From the NCBI GenBank assembly GCA_033398695.1, contig CM065815.1, positions 104,436,501 to 104,500,500 of the forward strand: a DNA stretch of 64,000 bases, read 5' to 3'. The translations under genes and the position numbers were made by a program. Below, one piece after another: positions 11,501 to 22,219 of the stretch (its first letter is position 1; each line of letters opens with the position of its first letter). The DNA comes from Orobanche coerulescens (taxonomy: Eukaryota > Streptophyta > Magnoliopsida > Lamiales > Orobanchaceae). Below the pieces are notes generated by a model. The model did not search any database. It had not been told where the DNA came from and saw only the letters and a program-made list of their open reading frames with translations.

Positions 11501-12203
11501 TCTATCTAAGAAATGTTTTTGTCTTTATATCTTATTCTACCATTCCACCTATTTCCGACTTATCAAGTGTTGTTTGATCAATCAGGTATGGTTTTTCTGT
11601 GTGGGTTTTGTGAATTTACTGAAATATCGTATAATATAGGGGCTGATGTTTTCGTCGCCCGCCTCCTGATTGACCTCCTTCTTCAGGCGTCTGCTTCATC
11701 TGCTCCTTGCCTGGCGTTTGCTCGTGGTTCGGCTTCTCTCATCGTCATACCTTCTGTTATCTTTTGTTGTCCTGCCTTCGTCTCGTTTTTTTCAATTGAC
11801 CAGGCTTATCCTCTTGGTCTTTCTCAATCGTCTAGTTAAAGATAAAATTCAGTTCATCAATGGATTGGATTAGAAATATTATAAAGTATATAATCCTTTG
11901 ATTAATAAGTATATAAATAGAACACAAGGACTAATTTGATTAATCTTGGACAATACTTTCTGTAGACATTAAATTGGACAGTATGAAAAAAGTTAGGTGT
12001 TTTGGTGTATATTTGTACAACATACTTGATTAATTTGTGGATACAGCTGTTGCAGGTTCTACCATTGTTTCTTATATCCAGTTTGATAGTGTACGTACAT
12101 TGATCTTTATTTAACTAGTAGGGTCATGTTCGTTTAGAAAAACACTTTTGTGGTGTCTGGTTTATATTTAGTAATTCACATTGTGTCTGTACACTTGTTT
12201 CAG
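11501..12203. other. Unassigned sequence, probably CACTA interior
   Basis: No coding frame is supported. From about 11880 it is AT-rich with intron-like sequence leading into the CACTA transposase exon at 12204. A 33-bp stretch at 11838-11870 resembles the DKIQFIN segment of the cysteine-rich ORFs at 17305 and 61340; this match is short and may be chance. Confidence 0.35.
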
Positions 12204-12460
12204 GACATGGCAGGGTCAATGAAGAAATGGACGTCAAGGTGAATCAGAAGCTCCAGCACAACCTGACATGGATTCTAAAAAAAATAGGTGAAGCCAACCC
12301 TGACTTGAAAATTGATATTGGTGCAACACTTTATGGTGACACACGAGAAGATGGCACTCCAATTACGCCAGAAGATGGCACTCCAATTACGCAAGAATAT
12401 GACACTCCAGTTAAGGAGGCCCTAGCTCTTATATGTCATTCATTTGTTCTTCTCTTTTGA
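12204..12460 (+). pseudogene. CACTA (En/Spm) transposase-associated exon fragment
   Basis: The frame after a CAG acceptor-like site encodes TWILKKIGEANPDLKIDIG, a signature I associate with the C-terminus of plant CACTA transposase proteins. A 24-bp segment (DGTPIT) is tandemly repeated just after it. The upstream exons are missing. A CACTA terminus about 540 bp downstream supports the call. Confidence 0.55.
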
Positions 12461-12599
12461 ACAATTTTCATCCATTTGTCTATTTGGTTGATGTAGTGAA
12501 TTGGTTGATGTTTTTGGTAGATTGATGTACTTGTTGGTTTAACTATAGCTAGGTTAATAATGCAGAATTGTTTTTTTATGAGAAATGCAATATTTAAAT

Positions 12600-13002
12600 G
12601 TTATATTTTTATTCTGTTCATTTTAGGTATTGTCATACTTAAAGCACCCTTTTGCAATACACATTGGGTTGCAGGTATTGCATTAACCACGTTTCCACAA
12701 TATGGGCCCACAGGTGGGACCCACACAATCTGGTATCTACTTTATTAAATTATAACATCTATTGCAACACAGATAAAATGTTGCAATAGGGTGCTAAGTA
12801 TGTTGCCATAGGCTCCTATGGTAACATGAGAACAGGGTGTTACCTTAGGCCGTTCGCATGTTGCCTTTGTGGTCAAAGGCAACTGCTGAGAACACAACAC
12901 ACTTTTGGTGTTACCTTTGCCCTTTTCGGGGCTAAGGCAACACTAAATCAGGTCTATGGTGACACAGTTTCAGGGTTGTTGTAGGCCATCTATGGCGTAG
13001 TG
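12600..13002 (+). mobile_element. CACTA transposon 3' end with subterminal repeats
   Basis: It ends ATCTATGGCGTAGTG; its reverse complement CACTACGCCATAGAT starts with the CACTA signature. The preceding 230 bp contain repeated GTTGCCTTTG, GGCAAC and GGTAACA boxes in both orientations, the usual transposase-binding subterminal repeats. The 5' terminus was not found. Confidence 0.65.
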
Positions 13003-13946
13003 TGTTGATCCTTGGCCAAAACACGGACCTCAAGTAGTCTTTGAGAAAGATTACCAAAATTTATTTTGAATTACCATACAATAGCAACTGACTGGTTGCA
13101 AACTGCCTAGCAGGGGACACCCGGTATTTCATAGACTAGCAAGGGACAATCGAGATTATTTGGTTTCAATTGATTCGTTGAATTATCCAGTGGTAATTTT
13201 AAATTACAAAATGCTAATGTAATAACGTAGAATTTTTCAATACCACTGAACGACATAAAGTGAATTGACTACGTGGATCTAAGGAGCCCGGGCATAAGCC
13301 CAGTAGGGCCTAACAAATCAAGACCCTACAAACTCCCCAACTCGGGGTAAGTGAATGGCATCCAGGCCGACCTAAAGGCCAGGTATCCTAACCCAGCTTG
13401 CCTCAGCTCAGATTTAAGTCAAGACTTGTTATCAGGCGACCATCTTATCACGCTGACTTGGTGTGAGTGACAAAGCAGGCCGAGATCCCTCAACCTCTAC
13501 CCCTTGTCATCAGATGAAGGTCTTATCCTTCAAGTACACGGAATCTGATGAAATCCAAGATAGTAACAAATAAAGACATCCTTACTTAACAAGGACTCTT
13601 TTCCACAAGGAAACTACGTACACAATCCTTATCAGGTTTCTACTTTCCATATATACATAAAGTCCAATATCAACACGGACTCAATGACTTTCTCCGCAAG
13701 TTAGGGTAGCAATATTCATGCTTATAAATAGGTGTCCTCCACTTACACTGGTATACACATATAGAATTCTTGACTCTCAATACAGTCAATTTATTTCCAC
13801 CACATATTCAATATACTTACTCTCACACCGGAGGGCCTTCGCTGGTGAAGCCCCAGCTCAGTTTACATGTTTTCTTGTGTGTAGGTCCGATCAGGAAGTT
13901 CACTCGCTGGAATTATCCGAACCGCTTGGATAAGGACTGATCCGAT
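13003..13946 (+). repeat. Probable 5' LTR of element G
   Basis: It begins TGTTGATCCTTGG immediately after the CACTA terminus and is followed by a primer-site-like TTTGGCAGCATC near 13950. TATAAATA at 13723-13730 fits an LTR promoter. The 3' boundary is approximate and no second LTR is present. Confidence 0.5.
13723..13730 (+). promoter_or_regulatory. TATA box in LTR of G
   Basis: TATAAATA lies about 220 bp before the LTR end, as expected for an LTR promoter. Confidence 0.45.
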
Positions 13947-14018
13947 ATGTTTTGGCAGCATCAGTTTGGTTCCGTGGCCGGGAAATGTCGAAGAACTTCT
14001 TTGGGGTAACCACGCATC

Positions 14019-15176
14019 ATGACTGAGATCCCCTGGGGCGGTCAAGAGACCAGTATTACCGCAGGCGACCAGCGCCCGCTTCCACATACAAATCAATCGG
14101 ACGTGACTATCCCCCGCACACCGAGTTCGGACGCCACTAAGACCACTTTAGCAAAAACCAAGGTGGGCCAACTATTGGATCTCAAGAATCTGAACCTAGA
14201 TGGAGAGGTCAAGGAAAGGGTCCAAAAAATAATCATTGAAACCTTGGAGTTCAGGGATGGACTAGTACTGGAACCCGTCGATCGACTGGAAGAGTTCGTC
14301 ATTAACTCAGACTATCAGGTCAAAATAGGAGGACAACTCCCTCCCAAAGAAAAGAAAGAAATAATTACCCTTCTCAAGAACAACTTAGACGTATTCGCGT
14401 GGAAAGTAGAAGACATGATTGGGGTGAAAGACGACATAGCCCTACATAAATTGGAAGTTGATAAGTTCTTCAAACCTGTAAAACAAACAAGAAGAATCTT
14501 TGCCAAAGACAAAGAGAAGGCGATCCAGGAAGAAATTGAGAAATTACTCAAAGCAGGCATCATAACAGAGGCAACTTACCCGGTCTGGATGGCCAATGTA
14601 GTGATGGTCAAAAACCATAATGGTAAGTGGAGAATGTGTGTGGACTTCACGGACCTCAATAAGGCCTGCCCAAAGGATAGTTATCCCCTCCCAAGGATTG
14701 ATAAGTTGGTGGACTCTATTGCGGGACATCAGACACTTAGCTTCCTTGACGCTTACTCTGGCTACCATCAAGTCAGAATGGCTGAAGAAGACATTGAGAA
14801 GATGGCCTTCCAGGCAGCTGGTGGAATTTACTGTTATGTGATGATACGGTTCGGGCTCAAGAATGCGGGAGCAACCTACCAAAGGATGGTCAATAAGGTT
14901 TTCAAGTCTCAGATTGGGAGAAACATGGAGTCCTACATCTACGACATGGTTGTAAAAACTAGGAGGGAAAGTCACACCGCTGACTTAGGAGAGACCATTG
15001 ATAACCTAAAAGCAAACACCATGAAGCTTTACCCCAGTAAATGCGTATTCGGGGTCACAGCAGGCAATTTCTTAGGTTTCATGGTTTCTCAAAGGGGCAT
15101 TGAGGCCAACCCAGAGAAGATCAAAGCATTGAGACATGCGAGAGCCAGCCTGCATCAAAGAAGTCCAAAGGCTTAA
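14019..15176 (+). pseudogene. pol: Tat/Ogre-lineage reverse transcriptase (G)
   Basis: The first 45 codons are gag-like and unassigned. The frame then enters pol with LLKNNLDVFAW, a PVKQTRR linker and the RT palm: CVDFTDLNKACPKDSYPLPR (about 14638), LDAYSGYHQV and FGLKNAGATYQR. This DFTDLNKACPKD wording is typical of Tat/Ogre RTs. The catalytic motif, normally YIDDM, reads YIYDM at about 14938, so the first metal-binding Asp is lost. A frameshift near 15140 moves reading to the next frame. Confidence 0.8.
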
Positions 15177-15476
15177 CGGAAGAGTGGTAGCATTGGGAAG
15201 GTTCGTAGCCAAAGTTGTGGAGAAATCACTCCCCTTTTTTAAGGTCTTAAAAGGAACGAAAGACTTCGTATGGACACCCGAGTGCTCGGCCTCTTTTCGA
15301 GAGTTGAAGAAATATTTGGGTTCACCACCTCTTCTCAGCAGCCCCGTCGTGGGAGAAATTCTTTTCGTGTTCTTGGCGGCAACAGACCATGTCGTTGCTG
15401 CAGTCCTAGTCCGTGATGATAAAGGTGCTCAGAATCCAGTCTACTATGTAAGCAAGGCATTATTAGAAGTTGAATC
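15136..15476 (+). pseudogene. pol: RT thumb / RNase H start of element G
   Basis: It encodes IKEVQRLNGRVVALGRF, the conserved RT thumb of Tat/Ogre elements, then KDFVWTPEC and an RNase H start (LAATDHVVAAVLVRDD). It breaks off after ALLEVE where element H's LTR begins at 15477. Confidence 0.75.
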
Positions 15477-16965
15477 TGTAACATCCCAAAATCCCATTGG
15501 GTCATTACAGTGCCGTGGACCCCACACCAAGAGATCCACCAGGCGGACATGACTAAAATACAACAAACTGACCAAAAAAAAGGGGAATCACAATCCCTAC
15601 ACTCACATCTAACCTAATATTCCGATATGGAATTTCATCTACAATAGTGGGCCTACATGGCCAAAATAAAATACAACAACATCCACGAGCCTTGCTCGGA
15701 TAGTATAAAATGACAATATCTGACAAAACTGGAGTACTCCAAACTGTCCGACTGACATGAACACAAAAACATGTCAGACTAGTATCGCTCGAATGCCTCG
15801 TCGCCATCGTCATGCCCCTATGTCTCAACTCTCTCCTCGCAAGCACCTAAAACATGAAAACATGTTGCGCCCCCACGGAGTTAGTCATCCGGATAATGAA
15901 TATCAAATACATGTACAACATAATATGCATCCAAAGGCAGAATGAACAGTACAACAATGGTAGTACGAGATGCTCACAAACCAAAGTAAGAATCGAGCAT
16001 TCGTGAAACACTATGCCCACGGCATACGATCAATACATGCTCAATAGGTTAGAACATAAGTGCCCAACGGCGAATCATCAATATAGAACATAACAATACA
16101 TTACCCGAAGGTAACCAAACCAACGCTGAAATAAATACGAAATCACAGTGCCCGGAGGCTCCAACGAAAATATCGATACATCACAATGGCCTGAAAGCCC
16201 TCAGCCGAAACTGTATATCATAATGGCCTGAAAGCCGAACAGCCCGAAGCTGTAAATCATCACAATACATATCTCAAAGAAACAAACCCGACTGTCGAGC
16301 ATACCCCTTAGCGTATGCACAACCAGTCACAAATCGTCGGACATATCCAATACAACATGGACTATGAACGACCAAAACAATAAGGCTCAAGAGGGACATC
16401 ACAGTATGCCCGATCCGGAAATGTGTCCGTGCACATGTCCACCCCGTATACGGAATCCAGAATATACGTCGGACAATGTACCTAATTAGCCTCACGAACT
16501 ACGTCTCGTGTGCACGGTCCAATGCGGAAACATCCACGTATGACCATCGTGTGCCGGGCTAAAAATCCTACACATAACCAATCGGCACGCATATATGATT
16601 CCAGATATGTCACGATGCCACATGACAACGAAACCCAAAGGATAACACATCCAATACGGATCATACGACTCACCAAAGTGAACGATGACACACGAATAGT
16701 GAAATATCGACACGATCAACAATATTCAAACAACCATCCTCGGATCACAATCCCTAAGGACCGATTAACACGAACAACAATCACAACACAACAATCCGGG
16801 AATCATCAACCCTCAACGATCACAAAATTACCGAGTTCACAAGAATGATAGTGTGCTGCCTTGAGTCGGCCAACACGACAATAATAACTCAACCGTCCTC
16901 GGCGATCCCAATTCAATACCTCAATTGCCTTATAATGGCCAATCGATAACGATACCTCAATTAAA
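15477..16965 (-). repeat. LTR fragment H (minus orientation)
   Basis: It opens TGTAACATCCCAAAATCCC, then ATTACAGTGCCGTGGACCCCAC, collinear with the start of the LTR at 46956 read in the same direction; it is therefore the 3' end of a minus-strand Tekay-type LTR. An AACATG..CATGTT stem followed by a C-rich run at about 15848-15875 matches the position of the twin hairpin in the other LTRs. The right end is lost; near 16966 it gives way to the cysteine-rich ORF fragment. Confidence 0.65.
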
Positions 16966-16978
16966 ATGTTTTTTAGTT

Positions 16979-17345
16979 ATGGAAGAAACTTTGATAACTA
17001 TTGAAAAAAGATTTCCATTTCTTAGAAAAAAAGTAATTTTGAAAATTTACAAAACCAGACTTGAAAGGATGAGGTTGCTTATGAATAAAAGCATACCTTT
17101 TGGTATTTGATTCATTATTGAAGCCAAAATGAGAATAGTAGGTGAATTCACAGAAACACCTACTAGATTTTACCAGGGCTTGGAAAAAGTTCATATGCCA
17201 AAAAACGACGAGCAAATAAAATGGTTGTTTGCTACAAATGTGTAGGTGGAACTCTGATTTCAAGATGTCGATCTTCAGAAATTCCTTCCACAAACAGAGA
17301 AGATAAAATTTAGTTCATCAAGGATGGTCTGAATAAAGATAATTC
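16979..17345 (+). pseudogene. Fragment of small basic cysteine-rich ORF (same family as in F)
   Basis: This is a relative of the ORF at 61131-61672. It shares IEKRFPFL, LKIYKTRLERMRLLMNKSIPF, IIEAK and the DNA around CAAAAAACGACGAGC, ACAAATGTGTAGG and CAAACAGAGAAGATAAAATT. Several stops and small shifts break it. It ends at 17345, where copia gag-like sequence begins. The function is unknown; see the F copy for the domain argument. Confidence 0.5.
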
Positions 17346-17608
17346 AGTCATAAGACAGGACACATTCAAATCGACTGTCCTGATCTTAAGAAGGACGAAA
17401 GCAAGAAGGAGGTGAGCAGAAAAGAAGACAGAACGAAGGCCCTCATCGGAGAAGATCAAGAGTGTGTAGAGTCCAGCAGCGGATTCTTCTCAGATGATGA
17501 TGAAGAGTATGATTGTCTGATGGCCAACCTAGCTGATGAAGAGGTAACATCAAAACCCTCTGGTTCAAATAATAGTTCAGCCATGTCACAAGATATGGAT
17601 CTAAAATG
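17346..17608 (+). pseudogene. gag: Ty1/copia gag fragment
   Basis: The sequence following the junction reads like the end of a copia zinc knuckle (GHIQIDCPDLKK), then a Lys-rich stretch and an acidic tail containing DDDEEYDCLMANLADEE. That knuckle, basic, acidic, CLMA order is typical of Sirevirus-type or related copia gag proteins. The rest of the element is absent. Confidence 0.65.
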
Positions 17609-17686
17609 AACCAATGTTATCTGTTGAATTCCGCGTACGTTCGTGTCGTGTGGAGATGCCGGACTCAGGCTTGTGTAACATCATCA

Positions 17687-18005
17687 TGTTACGGTCGTAA
17701 GCCTTCCTTGTTACGGCCATAAGTTAAGTTCGTCAAAACCTGTTGATCCAGTCGCATAGTTACGGCCGTAAGTCAGTTGTTACGGCCGTAAGTTTTCTTG
17801 TTACGGCCGTATGATGTCTTCGTCCAAAACCTTGCCATTTCAGCAACATTTTCTACGGCCGTATTCCTTCATATGTTACGGCCGTAAGAGTTGAATGTTA
17901 CGGCCGTAATTCTTGATTCTTACGGTCGTATGTCACGTTCGTGAAATTTTAGAGAGTAGCCAGTGGGGGAGTTACAGCCGTAAGGAGAAATAGTTACGGC
18001 CGTAA
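17687..18005. repeat. TTACGGCCGTAA palindrome array in LTR C
   Basis: About eleven copies of the perfect palindrome TTACGGCCGTAA or one-base variants occur here. Within groups, starts are 20-23 bp apart (for example 17760, 17780, 17801; 17853, 17876, 17898, 17920; 17972, 17993). Groups are separated by spacers beginning TTCGTCCAAAACC or similar. The array stops about 12 bp before a TATA box. Confidence 0.9.
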
Positions 18006-18017
18006 CATTGGTCAGAC

Positions 18018-18027
18018 TATATATATC
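18018..18027 (+). promoter_or_regulatory. TATA box of LTR C
   Basis: ATATATATCT-type TATA sequence directly downstream of the palindrome array, followed by a pyrimidine-rich leader. This is the expected LTR promoter position. Confidence 0.55.
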
Positions 18028-19322
18028 TGAAGGACGGGTTTCTTAACCCATTTCTCCCTTTCTCCTCTCTTGTGCAGCAATTTGGGGCATTTCTAAGTGA
18101 GAATTCGGCGATAGATCATCAATCTTCAGCCTCTCAAGTTTGTATCATGATTTAATCACTACGATCCCATTTCTCATCCTTCGAATCGAGGTAAATCTCT
18201 ATGAATCCTTCTGTGGGTAGTTTTTGGGGGTTTTTCGATTTGGTTGTGTAACCCGTTTTTGGCCATGGAAATCTTGAGTTTATTATTAATATCAATTGTA
18301 TATATGTAGACCCTATGAAGTCATGCCCTTCGTCGATTGGAGTTGCAAATTCTAGAGGGTTGGGTGTTCCCAACCCTATGTTCTTGATATTGTAATCGGG
18401 GGGAATCGTAGCGGGTATCTCCGTGTTATTTACATATCGATTGTTAATTATCGTATCCCTTACAAATCGTTTAGGTGCCGGAAATGCGTTCTTGGACCAA
18501 CCGAACTCATACTCTTTTCCGTTCAATTTCTCGATGTCTCAAAGGCAAGTATATATTTATGATTGTACGTTCTCGACTTTGAAAGTAGGGTATATTAATG
18601 GCATGATTATTTATATCCACTCTGGGGCGGGCCGACGGGTCCCCTGAGGGTTTCGTAGCCTCTTGGTGCGATTCTACGGATGATGTGAACAAACCACTCT
18701 GGGATGGACCAACGAGTCCTCTGAGGGTTCCGTAGCCTCTCGTGCGGTTCCACGGTATTCACATATGTATTGTTGTGATGCTATAAGATTTAGTTATTCC
18801 AGAATACTAGTCTTGAATTGATGAATTGACGGTTACATTTACTTTATTGTCGAGGAGTATTGTATTTCATACTTGATATACTTGCACTAGCTATTCGACG
18901 GCTAACCCCTTTATGGGGGAAATACTTTTTATGTATTTCAGGTTCCAGGAGAGCGGTCAGGCAGGTATCCGGTCGGCATGAAGATGGTGGGCAAGTGTGA
19001 TACTTTGTCTTTCCTCTGGTTATGTTTTATGTTTCTCCATTCAGTGTTGTTGTACTGGAATGGTTATTGAATACTCGAGTATTGTTTTCCATTTTCCTTG
19101 ATGTTCCGGCCTGTGTTTGTCGAGGTATTGATTTGTGTTGTGATGTCTTTGAGATACATTGTATATGTTTTGAATACCCTTTGTATTGTTCTTCATTCCA
19201 TTGTATGTAGACCTTCTCGGTCGAAAATTTATAGTTCCGCGTATGTTTAGCCTTGTGGGTCCCACGGTGGGGCTCACGGCGCTGTAATATTCCCTGAATA
19301 ACTTGGGGGTGTTACAGACTGG

Positions 19323-19440
19323 ACCCCTGACCCGACCATGTCATATGACACGGCCCGTGTCGTTCCTGCACAGAAAATGAGATATGGTCTGCCTGCATGA
19401 CCCGACCATGTCAAATGACACGGCCCGTGTCATACAGGCC
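19323..19440. repeat. GACACGG palindrome cluster in B2 3' UTR
   Basis: Two GACACGGCCCGTGTC palindromes with flanking CCCGACCATGTCA half-sites. B1 lacks one unit by a 20-bp deletion. The same palindrome type is in the B2 5' LTR. Confidence 0.75.
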
Positions 19441-21379
19441 TGGAAAGTGCAGTTTTTTCCTCGGGTCTTTTTCCTGCGAATTGAACACCAATAGTTGAAC
19501 TGGTTAGTTTTATAACAAGTAAAAATATAAAGAAAGTGCGAAAAAGAACAAAACGTAAAAAATAAAAACTATTGGGTTGCCTCCCAATTAGCGCTAAGTT
19601 TAACATCTTCAGCCAGATGTCTTCGATGGGAAGTTCTTCTGGCTCGATTAAAGTTATTACAAACACAGCCTCCTTTTGATTTGGATGATAGTAGTGTTTG
19701 ACTCGTTGTTCGTTAACTTTAAATACTTCTCCATCTCTGCTCATGAGCTCGACTACTCCGAGTGGAAGTATTTTCTTGATTACGAATGGCCCTGACCATC
19801 TTGATTTTAATTTTCCGGGAAACAATTTCAATCTTGAATTATAGAGAAGTACTTGTTGCCCCGGCATAAATTCACGTTTTACGATCATCTTGTCGTGCCG
19901 TCTTTTGGATCTCTGTTTGTAGATTCGAGAGTTTTCGTAGCATTCATCCCGAAATTCTTCCAACTCGTTTAGCTCTAGCAATCTTTTCTTTCCGGCGGCC
20001 TTAAAATCCAAATTTACTCTTTTTACTGCCCGCATCGCCTTTTGCTCCAATTCCAAAGGTAGGTGACATGATTTCCCAAATATGAGTTGATAGGGAGATG
20101 TTCCCAAAGGAGTTTTGTAGGCCGTACGATAAGCCCAAAGTGCATCGTCGAGCTTGGACGACCAATCTTTCTGAGATGTACTCACCGTCTTTTCCAGGAT
20201 TAATTTGATCTCTTTGTTAGCCGCTTCGGCTTGTCCATTTGCTTGTGGATGATAGGCCAATGATTTCTTTGATCAGACCCCATATTTCTGAAGGAGTTTA
20301 TCCATGATTTTGTTGACAAAATGCGATCCCCGATCACTGATTAACGCTCTTGGAGTTCCAAATCGACAAAAAATGTTCTTCTTTAAAAATTTCATTACTA
20401 CTTGAGCAACATTTGTTGGGGAAGAAATTGCCTCGACCCATCGAGATACGTACTTGACCGCTAGTAAAATGTACTTATTCCCATATGATGAGGAAAATGG
20501 ACCCATGAAGTCGATGCCCCAAACGTCAAATAGTTCAACCTCAATTACGTTGGTCATGGGCATCTCATGATGCCTTGAAATATTCCCCACTCGTTGGCAT
20601 CTATCGCATTGTTGAATGAAGAGATAGCAATCTTTGTATAACGTAGGCCAATAAAATCCGCTTTGCAACACCTTTGCAGCAGTCCGTGTTACTCCAAAAT
20701 GTCCTCCGGTTGGTGAAGAATAGCATTGTTGAAGAATTTCATCCCATTCCTCTTGCGGTACACATCTCCTCACTATCATGTCGGCATATCTCTTAAAAAG
20801 TAGTGGATCATCCCACATATGGAACTTGATATCATGTAGGAATTTCTTCTTTTGATAATGAGATAAATCCAGGGTTAGCACACCTGCGACCAAAAAATTA
20901 ACAATGTCAGCAAACCACGGAAATTTAGCTTCTACCATAAAAAGCCGCTTGTCCGGAAACTCTTCTTTAATCCCTTCAATCTCGGGCTCCTCCTTCTTGT
21001 ACTCGAGGCGAGATAAGTGGTCAGCCACCACATTCTCACAACCTTTCCTGTCTCGAACTTCCACGTCAAACTCTTGTAAAAGAAGAATCCATCGAATTAG
21101 GCGAGGTTTAGAATCTTTCTTTTCGAACAAGTACTTCATAGCTGCGTGGTCCGTGTGTACTATCGTCTTTGTCCCGACAGCAACCATTTCTTTCTCTGTT
21201 GTTGTGTAATTTTGTTGGGCTCCGCTCAATGTTTTGCTTGCATAATAAATAGCCCGAAAGAGTTTCTCACGACGTTGTCCCAACACGGCTCCGACCGCAT
21301 AATCACTTACATCACAGATGATCTCAAAAGGCTGAGACCAATCCGGTACTACGAGGATAGGAGCACTCACTAATGCCAT
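19430..21379 (-). pseudogene. pol: Athila RNase H and integrase (B2)
   Basis: RNase H with [15 protein letters not shown] and [12 protein letters not shown] lacks 14 residues present in B1. The integrase H2C2 region ends QQCDRCQR. The catalytic core shows [20 protein letters not shown] and [16 protein letters not shown] with Asp, Asp and Glu positions kept. The C-terminal domain RWSGPFVIKKILPLG follows. A TGA at 20273-20275 replaces the Arg codon that B1 retains (YGVR), consistent with a CGA to TGA transition. Confidence 0.85.
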
Positions 21380-21397
21380 CTTTAAAGTTTCAAATGC

Positions 21398-22213
21398 CTA
21401 CAAACACTCGTTAGAAAGAATGAAAGCGGTATCTTTTTCTAATAATTTATTCAAAGGTTTAGTGGTTTTTGAAAAATCTTTTATGAATCTCCTATAAAAA
21501 CCCGCGTGACCAAGAAAACTCCTAATTGCCTTTTCATTCTTCGGTGGGGGAAGTTTCTCAATGACGACAATTTTCACCCTATCAACCTCCAAACCAGCGG
21601 AGGACACTCCATGGCCTAGGACAATTCCTTCTTGCACCATAAAGTGACATTTCTCCTAATTTAGCACGAGATTAGTATCTTCACATCGCTGCAAAACTAA
21701 AGTGAGATTATGCAAGCAATGATCAAACGAATTTCCAAACACCGAAAAATCATCCATGAATACTTTCATTATATTTTCGATCAAACCATGAAAGATAGCC
21801 ATCATGCAACGTTGAAAAGTGGCTGGGGCATTGCATAAGCCAAACGACATTCTACGATAAGAATAAATTCCATAAGGACATGTAAATGCCATTTTTTCTT
21901 GATCTTCCGGTGTTATGTAGATTTGATTATACCCTGAATATCCATCAAGAAAACAGAAAAATTCATGCCCTGCCAATCTATCAAGCATTTGGTCAATGAA
22001 GGGAAGGGGAAAATGGTCTTTGCGAGTAGCCGCGTTCAAAGCCCTATAGTCTATACACACTCGCCATCCCGTAACTACCCTCATAGCAATTAATTCATCT
22101 TTCTCGTCTTTGGTTACAGTCATCCCTCCCTTTTTTGACACAACTTGCGTAGGACTCACCCACTCACTATCGAAAATTGGATATATCATTCCGACATCTA
22201 ATAGTTTGAGCAC
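21398..22213 (-). pseudogene. pol: Athila reverse transcriptase (B2)
   Basis: A complete RT palm is present: DSEWVSPTQVVSKKGG, RVCIDYRALNAATRKDHFPL, FGLCNAPATFQRCM and catalytic FMDD near 21755, then the thumb. A stop at 21656 replaces Trp in LNWEKCHF, and another at 21398 is shared with B1. The intact N-terminal half shows what was lost from B1. Confidence 0.87.
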
Positions 22214-22219
22214 TTCCTT

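Larger units (their letters stand above)
13003..15476 (+). mobile_element. Element G: Tat/Ogre-lineage Ty3/gypsy, internally deleted
   Basis: An LTR-like segment, a degraded primer-site region, a short gag-like start and RT/RNase H sequence are present on the plus strand. Most of gag and protease is missing. It is interrupted at 15477 by minus LTR fragment H, which cuts it inside RNase H. Confidence 0.7.
17609..19316 (+). repeat. LTR C (A-family LTR, 5' end truncated)
   Basis: 18541-19316 is nearly identical to the A 5' LTR, and the element extends upstream through a TATA box and a palindrome cluster. It ends GGGGGTGTTACA followed by GACTGGACC. By comparison with LTRs D (2.0 kb) and E (2.35 kb) some 5' sequence is missing, and no TG start or TSD was found on the left. 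It may be a truncated solo LTR or the 3' LTR of a lost element. Confidence 0.75.

Noticed and set aside
17687..18005. Regularly spaced short repeats that look like a CRISPR array
   Set aside because: Boxes are only 12 bp, spacers about 10 bp, and the context is a plant LTR with gag-pol relatives. There are no cas genes.
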